Of a DNA stretch of 64,000 bases, positions 1-8,968 are shown one piece after another. The notes under the pieces were generated by a model. The model ran no database searches. It was not told the origin of the DNA and saw only the letters and a list, made by a program, of their open reading frames with translations. Each line of letters starts with the position of its first letter. Positions within the stretch are counted from its first letter, which is position 1. The stretch lies in assembly GCA_038496675.1 (NCBI GenBank), contig CM076653.1:19883842-19947841 (forward strand), read 5' to 3'. Source of the stretch: Rachycentron canadum. Taxonomy: Eukaryota; Chordata; Actinopteri; Carangiformes; Rachycentridae. The translations under genes were made by a program, and so were the position numbers.

Positions 1-1725
1 TGTAGTGTTTGCTTTGCAGAATGAATAGAATTTTAACTTTGCAATCTAAAATCTTTCAGTTCATTCTTCAAACTATCACTAAAGAGTGCCATGCCATTAC
101 TGGGTCAAATATAGTATTAGTTTGAATTGATGCATTAAAAGCAAATTGACCCTCAACCTTAAGGACACTAACACGTTGCTAAATCCCCACCTTAAGTAAA
201 CTAAGATGTCAGCACAGTGTGATGACAGTGTAGCAGAGAAAGGAGCTCTGTGCTGCGCTGCTGGTGAGACTGACGTGTGCTCTTTAAGTGTTCGCCAAGT
301 ACAATAGTGAGAGGCGATGGTCCTGCTCCATACTAATTGAGTCAGCATGCACTGCTGCTGGTCAGAACGACCTTTAGCAGCGGTAGATTGACTCCCGGCT
401 TTAGGGAACATTAATAACACAGCATTCAAGCATATACTGAAACGTAGACTGTGGTGTGGATATACTGCACTGTTGCCGTCACAAGCTACAAACAAGATCA
501 GGTCAAAAACCCAGCACATTGAGGACATGCTGTAATCAGCTACTTTGGAGTCCTCATGAAAAGTCATTAAATATTGCTAGATGATGCAATATGATAATTT
601 GCCTATTCATGACACGAAGGCGTCATATTTGCATTCTGCCAAGTGACAGCCAGTTTCTTCCCTTTCTCTCCTGCTCTCTGTGCTCACATAGTCAGCATTG
701 TAATATAATATATATCACATTTTCATGTTTTTCTGATGTAAGACAACAAAATAAGTATCTAACAGTGACTGAAACATTGCCCATTAACACTGCATATTAA
801 CCAGTAGTCACTTCCAAGCTTGTCAGCTGAATGTGAGACATAGAGAGATTTGTCCACAAAGGGAACGGCTGCTCTCACGCTTGCAGGGCAATGCTGAGGA
901 CTACATAAAGCAAAAATTTGATAGACTTGTTTATAATGCCCACTAATACCCGACTGATGATGTAATAAAAACTGTTTGTGCCAGTTCATGTTGAAAGAGC
1001 CATCGCCAATGCATTTCAATGGAATTTGCAAGGCTTGGTCAGACGACCAATAATGTAATTTTATCACTCAGTCACTCATAGACATTTACTTTCTAACTGG
1101 CCTCGCTGCTGCGGTCAAGCCAAAAAGGCTAGAGGGTTTTCAAAATCTAAATAACCAGCTCAACAAGGTGGCAATAACAATATAATGTTACACTGACTAT
1201 CATTGTTATGTGTAGTTACTTTTTACAATGGCTTGTAATTTTCTGATGCAAACTTTAATAGTTGGAGACAGGCTGCTGAAACCTATTTCTTTTGCTTTAT
1301 CTGAAAAGAGTAAGTAAGTATTTCTCAAGAATGAGTTTTGCAGGTAAAAACACAAACATTGCCACCTCAGTGTAACCATTGAAATCTGATTTTAAGATTC
1401 ACAAAAAATGTAACTAAAAACAGCAAGAGACCATCAATATCCAGACAAATAGCCGTGCTGACTTTGCTCTGTGCTGTCATAAAGTCTGCAACAGCCAAAT
1501 ATCCATGTCACTAGCTTGTTGTTGGACAGAAAAAAAGAGCTGTTAAGCAGCACGCACTTGTCTGCTTGTGACTACTTATGCTGTAATGACAGCAAATTAT
1601 TACACAGTTTAAATGCACAAAGCAGTCCTTGTCTCTAGTAAACAGCAATTTCCACAGTAAGTCTTTCGAATTTGATTCAGGAAACAGTTGCTGTTTGTGC
1701 ATACAGTTTATTACAAGTGACCTAC
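1..1725. other. NFATC1 intron 3 (partial)
   Basis: This is the intron downstream of the Rel homology exon on the minus strand, open at the window edge. It is AT-rich and unremarkable. A 156-codon open frame on the minus strand (97-567) has no recognisable similarity. No further NFATC1 exon is visible. Confidence 0.8.
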
Positions 1726-1885
1726 CTGTACCACAGGGTGTCCTCCAGAGAGCGCCTTCACGGCCCCTCGGCTGCCTTCAGTCTCATAGTGGGCCCTGTG
1801 GTGGGACTTTGGCTGCACCTCGATCTGTAGGTTGTATGGGCCGGAGCAGGACGGAAGCTGCCAGTCAAGAGCTGGCAGGGATGGG
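1726..1885 (-). CDS. nfatc1: NFATC1 exon encoding the start of the Rel homology DNA-binding region (residues 407-460)
   Basis: The exon translates from PSLPALDWQLPS through PKSHHRAHYETEGSRGAVK to GGHPVVQ. This is the N-terminal edge of the Rel homology region, and RAHYETEGSRG is the DNA-recognition loop conserved in all NFATs. The acceptor TTTCAG ends at 1886 and the donor GTAGGT begins at 1725. The exon is 160 bp. The leading C completes the Ser codon begun at the end of the previous exon, and the exon ends in phase 0 after CAG. The next exon, expected to begin LHGY.ENEP in this family, is not in the window. Confidence 0.96.
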
Positions 1886-3299
1886 CTGAAATACACGACA
1901 CAATGCCTGTTATTTGGATAAAGTAACAATACAAATACAAAATTTCATCTTTATACTTAATTAGTGACTGATATAAAAGTGTGTTAACTTTTATCCAGCC
2001 CATGAATGATTTACACTCAGGCCTGGTTATGCCCCCCCCCCCAAAAAAAACAGGAAGTTCTGTGTTTGACATTTCCAGTTTGCTTGGAGTTTAAACATGG
2101 AGAGTGACTGTCCTTTCAATTTTTTTTTCATTATTTTGTGCTGTTCTATTCTTACAACTGAAGTCACATTTGATTTTCCACAGCAAGAACTGCGAGGTTG
2201 CCGTTTTTTCCATGGTTCAGTAACTGCCAAGGAAGTGCAAATCAAAAAGTCCTAAACTTGCTTTAAATTAGCTTCAAATTAGGACACTTGCATGTAATCC
2301 AACTAGCTTGATCTGTCTCCATTTCATCATCGCCTATAATCTAATCAATTGAAGTCATTCGCTGACGTGTGTAATAATTAGTGGCCCCTTTTACAGAAAA
2401 ATAAATGAGAGTCGAATGTGCCCTGGTTAGAGAGTGGTGTGTTTTTTATTATGGTGTGACAGGTGAAAACAGACACGCGGAGTTAAGAAAGTGACAGTGG
2501 GAGGAGGAAAGACATTTCTGGGGCACAAAAACAAATCTCACACCAACTGGCAACCAGCCTGTCCCTCGATACAATTATTATGCTTTCCAAATTGATAACT
2601 ATAAAATTATAAAACAGCCACACTAGTACTGCAGACAATGGAGTTATACAGTGGAATAAGGTCAGCCGCACACCCTGCCTCGGAGCATGATATCTCTTTC
2701 TCAGAGCTACAGCTGGCCTCCCTTAACAGCATTGTTCTCGAGATGCAGAGCCGGAGCTTCCCATGTGAACACCGTGGAGATATCTAAACCAAAACAAACA
2801 TGTGCAAGACAATATTTCTCTGTCCCGGATGCCTGGTAAACGCAAACCCCTGACCTAAAGGGTGGCTGAACTGAAACCAATCTCTGGCATCTTTGTGGAA
2901 CTTGCGGGCTGTTTGTTGACCCAAAACGAACTGATTTCCCCCTGCAATGCTTTATCTGCCCAGTCAGTGCATGACATCACGTTAGCTCCACAGAAAGAGA
3001 TGGGCTGATGGCGCGTCGGGCCAGAGCGGCAAGCCGCCTGATTAACCCGCAGACTGCTTCCCCTTCAGCTAGACCTGTCACCATTACTTCCTGTTGCTCA
3101 CTATCTTAATCAAACACTTGATTTCCGACAGGAAAGAGTGTTATTGGCTTGGAAAAAATGTTGGGACACAACTGAAATTGAAAAAGCGTACCTTGTTCAA
3201 AAGTAAAAAAAAAATCAATGACATAGCCTGGTGCATGCATATATGTGTGGATGTGTATGTGTCTGTGTGTGTATGTTTGTAGGTTGCTTTAGCAACAGT

Positions 3300-3343
<44 letters not shown>

Positions 3344-6300
3344 GCAACTCCTCCCTGTGAAATATGATTTATGAAATAGTTTTGATCTTCAAAGGGAACT
3401 ATTTTGGAAGTGAAGAGCATGCAACTTTTGGATTTCTGCCTTTTGATATGGCCTTTGAAGATTAAAAACTAAAACAATCTTGTCCTTGCAATGAATAAAT
3501 AACTAAATGTGGAAACGAAAAGACAACAACGGAGTAAAGTAGCGGCACTACTGAATGAATTCTTTTTCCTTTGCACTGTCTGGAAAAAGGTAGTTCTTAG
3601 GCAGAATGTTAGAAACCATAACTCAGTCTAAATAAGTAAATACTTGTTTTTGTTTCATTGTCTTTGCAAGGCATTCAGAAGCAAGAACGCTGGTTTGTTT
3701 CTACACTGACTGGTTCAGTCATCTTTGAAGTCAAATGTATTTCATCTTGTGGATTAACTTTGCTACACAACTACTTTTTTGTTTTTTTTTTTTTGCTTTT
3801 TTTTTTTTTTTTTAACAGCAACAACAAACACAAGGGTAGTGTAACCTACCTGAGGTAAGGCTTGGGTTTGGACCAGGAGTACGGGTGCTGAGGCACATCC
3901 AGGAACCCTCCAGAGTAGTTCTCCTTCTTGAGGGCCAGTCGGGAGGGGTAGTCCTCATGGCAGAGCTCCCCATCAGGACCCAGATCCTCACCACCAGGTT
4001 CCACCTTCAGGCTCATGGAGGATGAGTGGTCAAGCATTGTCTTCCGTGTCTTGATTGGGATTCCCTCACCCATATCTATCACGCCATCTGTGGTTAGAGC
4101 GTTGATGGCGGCAACAATGGCAGAGTTGGTGTACTGGTTGGTATTGGCGAGCCAGTTCTCATCTGTGACGCTGACCCTGGGTGAGCCATGTGGAGAGGGG
4201 GTAGGAGACTGGTTGGGTGAGCAGGATGTCTGACGGTAGGGGGCACCGTTGAAGCTGTACTTTCTCTTCCCTATCCCACCACCTCCGCCATTGCCTCCAC
4301 CGCCTCCACTGCAGGAAGGAGAGTTGGGCCTGGAGCCACGAGGTTGAGCCGGCCAGCCTTCCTCAGCCATTGCTCCTATCTGAGGGGAGGTGGAGGGCGA
4401 ATGGTGAGGGGAGACTGTGGGGCCGCTGGCATGCGGGCAGGACAGAAGTGAGGATGAGCCTCTGGGAGAAACGCAGGGAGACTGCCAGGGGGAGTTCTGC
4501 GGGGAGTTGTCATAGTTGTAGAAGCCAGACTCATAGGAGGACGCCTCGGAGTTACAGCTGCGTGAGGAGATGCTGCTCGCTGGACTGAGGCAGCTGGGAT
4601 CACGGTAGCCGTCTGCGTTGGGCAGCGTCAGCGTTACAATTGAGTTAACGCCTCGTTTGATGATGTGGTCCTCGCTGCTGCTCTCTTCCACCTCAGGGTA
4701 CTGGCTGTAGGCAGTGATCTCAATACGGGGGCTTTCCAAGGCTGGAGCCCCATTGGGTCTCAGGCCGTGGGGCAGGTAATAGCCTGATGCTGCATGGTTA
4801 TCATTTTGGAGACTGTATCCTGTCTGGTGGCAAGAAGAAACTGAGATGACTGGGCTGGTCTGTAAGGTGTGGTACTGGTTGGCCAGACAGGGGTTTCCCA
4901 TGCCCAGTGGAAGGGACAGGCTGACATTTGGTGTGTAGCTGTATGCATCTGGAAAGAAAAAAAAAAAAGAAATATATTTTGACTGCAGAGAAGTATAGTG
5001 CATGACATGACGGTGGTGATTAACTTTGATTACATTTTAGAACAATACCCCTACACAACTCTCACTAACATGTCTTGCAGCGACTGACTGCCTCCTTTCC
5101 TTATAAACATCTGGAGAAGCTTAGCAATCATCTCAAAGCGGTTACTGTATGTGGTTGCTGTGTAGTCGCGAGTTGCACAGCCGCTCTGTTTGTTTGATCA
5201 GTTCATCTAAGGCTTTATTTGGCACATCCTGCTGTCATATGTACTCTACAGGAATTCCTCCAGCAGCGCTGATGGATGCTTTATTTGATTGATTGCATCA
5301 CTCACTGAGTGAATTAGGCCCTCCCCTGTGGAAAACTGACAGCACTCTCGCATCGCTCTGAGCTTGTGATTAAGACAAAGGGAGTTTGCTGCAGCGTTAA
5401 ACACAGATGCACCGTGGTACATACACAAACACACAAACACACACTGAAAGGGCACGCACAAGCTAGCACACAAGGAAGTCATAGGCAGACAAGTGCAATG
5501 ACATGCAAGCCCAGTCAGGGGAAGTGTACGTACAGAGGGGCAGGTATGCCGCTTCAGTTAGCCTTGTAGCAGCTGGCCTCTGTGTAAACAGTTGTAAACC
5601 TCACGTCTGGCTTTTATTGATAATGTCAATGAGTGTAAAAGTAGTCACAGAATGAATACCATTCAGTCTGTGATCCAGTGAAGGGCATTCCCCCTTGATG
5701 CAGTGTGCTATATTTGTTAACCACAGTGCTGTGTATCACATGAAATGATGAATCTGTCACACACCACATAATATGTGGGTAGGCTGACTAAAATTAGTTT
5801 ATGAGAATCTATTTACAGAGGCGATTATGTGATATGCATCAGACAAGTTCAACGCACTAAGTTCAGTGAGGCTTAGGATCTTTTTATAGATGGCCAGTAG
5901 ATGACACTTCAGCATATATTAGAAAATCCAACCCGAGATTGTTCTTTTACAAACTGGGTAACAATATTTTTTGACAAAACAGAGACCTCTTCTGTTTCTG
6001 GCTAGCAGAATGCTAAAGGTCAGACCTCTCCAAAAAAACACTCACTTAAGTCTTTCCTCATGATGCAAGAATATAAAGAAGAAACCTCACATTGTCAGTA
6101 CCCACCTCTCTCAGGTTCATTCTGGACACCTCGGCTATGTTCAAACACACAGATGATATCAGCCTCTTGCTGTTTATGCTGGAAGCTCATCTCCGCCCCA
6201 GTGATTATACACAGAGTTTCAACATAAAAACTACTATGCCTTTGAGCTCAGTCTCCTCTGATGCTGTTCGCCTCTGCTTTGCCCTCTTCAAGTGCTGAAC

Positions 6301-6984
6301 AGATGATCATCTCCTGCCCACTTCACTCGTCGTGCCACACCTCCTTACTTCAGGCCTGAATGACTTTGCTTAGAGGTGCAGCTGTTATTTTTCTCCCCCC
6401 CCCATTTTAACGTGTGTGATCAGTCTTCTACACTGCACCATACTTCACTTCAAACACCCACTCAAACACACTGGTACTTTCACTGTTGTGTCACTGCATC
6501 CTGAAACTTAGCTTTCCGTGGTCACACACGTCACATCTGGTGAACTAACAAAAATGACACTAGTCACCAATCATAATTTGTGGGGTGAAACAAATGAAAG
6601 AAAAATAAAATGACTCACTCATGTGCTCAAGGAAAAGCCTGTACAGTTGTTTGCAGTGGGTTCACAGTGCGGTGTAAGCAGAGTTAATTTGAAAACACTG
6701 ACTATCACACAGATTATAGCGTGCGCTTTCTGTCCACCACAATTTTTCTCAATTATGCTATCACGATCAAAACACTCGCCTCCCCACAACCAAACCAGCA
6801 TGACTAAAGAATGGATGGGTTTATCCATGGGGATTGTGGTCTAGGCTGGGCTCAGACTGACGGGACCTCAGGGAGAGATAGGTGGTCGCCCACAGAAGTC
6901 ATCTGCAGCCTCTGGAACTAAGAACCCTGGGGCCACTTATTGCACATGGCTGACTATGGGCTATGGCTATGGCAAAACACCAGT

Positions 6985-7018
<34 letters not shown>

Positions 7019-8290
7019 GGTGTGTCTATGCATCCGAGCTTATGTGTGATAATAAAGCAGCCCTCGGCAGTGCTGAAGCTGTGTGTGGTTAAGCATGTCT
7101 CCTTGTCAAGCAAGCTACCCAGCATCCCTAAACGCACAGATCACAGCTTTTGCTTTCTCCTTCACTGACACACACACACACACACCCACCCACACACACA
7201 CACACACACGCACGTCTGTTACCAATTATAAGGCTAAGACTGAGGGACTGAAATGAATAGTAATACAGCCAGCACCCGGTCGTCTGAAACCTCAAAGACA
7301 AAATGAAATTCTCAAAATCCACAAAAAGCCAGTGACTTCAGCACTGGAAGACTCTGTGAATTAAGACAAACTATAAACGACTTCTGATGGACCAAATCAG
7401 ATTTTACAACCATGGAAATCTGAATCAAAGAACTTCCTTTAAATGGTGGATGGAGATAGAGCGTGCCTCAATGCAAATCAGAGAATATTCAGCAACTCCT
7501 GTGGACTGTCCTATGGTCTGCAGTTGACCCCTGACCCCTGACCTCTGACCTCCTGGTGCATCGGGAGCCTAGAGAGCCCCCCTCATTTCCAACACCACAA
7601 ATTTGACGTGAATCTCTTATCAAGAGGAGAGCGAGAGGGACAGGGGCTGTGAAACCCCATCAGCTTTCATTGCACATGATGAGAAGCACCTGCAAGGACA
7701 GCTGGAGACACCTAATGGTGTGGATGTAAAATGGGTGCACGCCACTCAGTTCAGAGCGAATGCTAATTTGATCATACAGAAGAAAAAAGGAAGTATAAAT
7801 TGACCGCCTGATTAAATGGCGGCATCTTTACAAAATAAATCCAATCCCATTATAGGATGTTTCCTTGTGAAGGAAAAAGCTGCAACTTCCACCTGTGAAA
7901 TCATTTGTTAAAATAACCAAATAACAATGCTGTCAGTCAGTCAACAGTTAAGCTCCTCAAGTTTGTAACCACACATTTAAAAGGTGCATTTCATGAAATA
8001 TTTCAAGAAAAATGTATTCCAAAATATCAGATCACGGGCTATTGCTGTGACATCTGTTCACAAAAAGCCTAGCACAGACTTTACACCTTATGGCAACACA
8101 TGTTGAAATCAAATGAAAGACAGTAAGTTGGTCTTTGAGCGCCCCTGAAAGCTTTTCAGTTGTTTTTACCTTCCTCGGCAGACTTCATGTTGGTGGCGAG
8201 TGAGGTGAGAAGCTGGAGTCCCCGCTCCTTACCGACTGTTGCTCCAAAGCTGAATTTGGAATTGACGCTCAGGCAGAAGGTATCCTGCAT
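1726..8290 (-). CDS. nfatc1: NFATC1, nuclear factor of activated T cells, cytoplasmic 1 (5' part of gene, three coding exons; continues beyond position 1)
   Basis: NFAT proteins are cytoplasmic when phosphorylated. Calcineurin dephosphorylates them after a calcium rise, they enter the nucleus and bind GGAAA sites, often with AP-1. NFATC1 acts in heart-valve endocardium, osteoclasts and T cells (family knowledge). The three exons join as 8290-8170, 4948-3850 and 1885-1726, with GT donors and AG acceptors and phase-consistent junctions, giving 460 residues without a stop. I assign NFATC1 rather than NFATC2, C3 or C4 because exon 2 shares long NFATC1-like blocks: the SPRIEIT docking site, the YRDPSCLSPASS serine-rich block, the SPTPSPHGSPRVSVTD block and VPQHPY near its end. 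Human NFATC1 is roughly 700-940 residues depending on isoform, so about half is missing to the left: the rest of the Rel homology region, the IPT domain and the C-terminus. No later exon was found in 1-1725. Confidence 0.96.
1886..3849. other. NFATC1 intron 2
   Basis: This intron is bounded by the GTAGGT donor of the large exon and the TTTCAG acceptor of the Rel homology exon. It contains a C-run followed by an A-run near 2032-2050, a 40 bp AC microsatellite (3301-3340) and T-rich tracts at about 3776-3813. No coding content was recognised. Confidence 0.88.
3301..3340. repeat. (AC)20 microsatellite
   Basis: Forty bases of uninterrupted AC repeat inside NFATC1 intron 2. Confidence 0.98.
3850..4948 (-). 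CDS. nfatc1: NFATC1 large regulatory exon (residues 41-407), calcineurin-binding NFAT homology region
   Basis: This exon encodes nearly the whole regulatory region. Visible in order are the calcineurin docking site PxIxIT (PRIEIT, residues 114-119); the serine-rich region SCLSPASS...SSYES (about 159-181); the SP1 repeat SPQNSPWQSPCVSP (189-202); the SP2 repeat SPHHSPSTSP (220-229); a basic nuclear localisation signal KRKY (268-271); the SP3 repeat SPNQSPTPSPHGSPR (284-298); a sumoylation-type LKVE (354-357, Lys355); and the second calcineurin contact LxVP (LDVP, 390-393). Residues 255-265 form a glycine-rich insert absent from the human protein as I recall it. The acceptor is a strong pyrimidine tract plus AG at 4950-4949 and the donor is GTAGGT from 3849. 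The phosphoserine motifs are kinase targets (GSK3, CK1 and DYRK in the family) that hold the protein in the cytoplasm. Confidence 0.97.
6988..7015. repeat. (GT)14 microsatellite
   Basis: Uninterrupted GT dinucleotide run in NFATC1 intron 1. Confidence 0.98.
7168..7209. repeat. Interrupted (AC)n microsatellite
   Basis: AC dinucleotide tract with an internal CCACCC interruption near its middle, in NFATC1 intron 1. Confidence 0.95.
7525..7551 (-). promoter_or_regulatory. Four nuclear-receptor half-sites in DR1 spacing, NFATC1 intron 1
   Basis: On the plus strand TGACCC, TGACCC, TGACCT and TGACCT follow one another, each separated by a single C. On the minus strand (the gene's sense) this reads as two AGGTCA then two GGGTCA with one-base spacers. 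DR1 is the binding arrangement of RXR heterodimers with PPAR, HNF4 and COUP-TF. The sequence is certain. Function is inferred, and it could simply be a 7 bp minisatellite. Confidence 0.5.
8170..8290 (-). CDS. nfatc1: NFATC1 first coding exon (residues 1-40 plus one base)
   Basis: The reading frame starts with MQDTFCLSVNSKF and ends MKSAEE, followed by G and a GTAAAA donor (8169-8164). An in-frame TGA lies directly upstream of the ATG (8293-8291), so this is the first possible methionine in frame. The SKF..G motif near residues 11-16 and the terminal MKSAEE match the start and end of the mammalian alpha-type first exon. The first ATG has a weak context (T at -3, C at +4), while Met35 (ATG at 8188-8186) has A at -3. 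The second ATG could therefore also be used and would give a protein starting MKSAEE. The exon's 5' UTR continues upstream, but I cannot fix the transcription start. Confidence 0.88.
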
Positions 8291-8509
8291 TCAACAAGCG
8301 ATGCGCAACTTTATTATTATTATTTATTTTTTGTATTTATTTTTTTCCGGTTGGGAGACTGTAACCTTCACCGACGGCAGTACTGCAAGAGTTGCTTCAC
8401 TTCACACACAATTAAATAAACGCATAGTTCGCGTAGAGATTCACACCCCCCCCTCAAAAAAAAAAAAAAAAAAAAAGAAAAGGAAAGAGAGAAAAAAAAA
8501 GCGAGTGCA

Positions 8510-8910
8510 CAAGTTGGGCGCACGCCGCGGTGAACGAAGTGTGTGCACCGGGTGAACGGGGACGAATGTCGGAGGCTGCGAATGGATCTAGAGACCGCGC
8601 AGGTAGGAGCCGCTCGGGGGACGGAGGGTGAGGTGAGTTTTGGCTCTCTTCAGCTCAGGGAAGGTTTTTCAAGAGTCTCCCCGGGTCGATGACGCAGCGC
8701 GGTTTGTCAGAGGGGCCGGCTCCGGCGCTTTTAAAGCTGGAAAACACCCTCCGTCCTCCCGTCAGCGCGCCGCCCATCCAGGGATGACGCGGCCGGCTCC
8801 TGCAACCTCCTGGACCGCCTGATGATGTCTTCTACCCTGGGATCCCATCGGAGGAGGTGGGAGGTGTGCGATATGCGTGCGTGCGTAAACGCGCGCACGC
8901 ATATCGCACA
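8510..8910 (-). promoter_or_regulatory. Probable NFATC1 promoter and 5' UTR region, GC/CpG-rich
   Basis: This stretch is clearly richer in G+C and CpG than the AT-rich DNA on both sides and lies just upstream of the first coding exon. Read on the minus strand it contains a TATA-like TTTAAAAG (about 8733-8726), an adjacent NFAT-type TTTTCC (GGAAAAC on the plus strand, 8739-8745) and a CRE/AP-1-like TGACGCA (8690-8696 on the plus strand). If the TATA-like box is used, transcription would start near 8700. Mammalian NFATC1 P1 is autoregulated through NFAT sites (published knowledge). The start site here is inferred. Confidence 0.5.
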
Positions 8911-8911
8911 C
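8864..8911. repeat. 22 bp inverted repeat with 4-base loop (hairpin), alternating purine-pyrimidine
   Basis: Left arm 8864-8885 and right arm 8890-8911 are reverse complements with one mismatch in 22, around the loop TAAA. The arms are mostly alternating GTGCGT/GCGCAC with a central GATATGC, which favours cruciform or Z-DNA. The hairpin borders a CA tract (8906-8926) and a GA tract (8939-8968) just upstream of the putative NFATC1 promoter. Confidence 0.85.
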
Positions 8912-8968
8912 ACACACACACACACAGCAAGGGTTAGCGAGAGAGACAGAGAGAGAGAGAGAGAGAGA
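8906..8968. repeat. Compound (CA)n and (GA)n microsatellite
   Basis: A CA run (8906-8926), a short unique spacer, then a GA run (about 8939-8968), upstream of NFATC1. The CA run overlaps the right arm of the 22 bp hairpin. Confidence 0.95.

Larger units (their letters stand above)
4949..8169. other. NFATC1 intron 1
   Basis: The intron is bounded by GTAAAA at 8169 and a long pyrimidine tract plus AG at 4949. It holds two CA/TG microsatellites (6988-7015 and 7168-7209) and a run of four TGACCY half-sites (7525-7551). In mammals an alternative beta exon encoding an acidic FDFEFLFEF-type activation motif sits in this interval. I could not find such a coding stretch on the minus strand here. Confidence 0.85.

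Noticed and set aside
97..567. 156-codon minus-strand open frame
   Set aside because: It lies in an NFATC1 intron, has no recognisable domain and reads like a chance frame.
8169..8380. 131-codon plus-strand open frame over the first NFATC1 exon
   Set aside because: It is the antisense shadow of the exon, continuing into a poly-Lys A-run.
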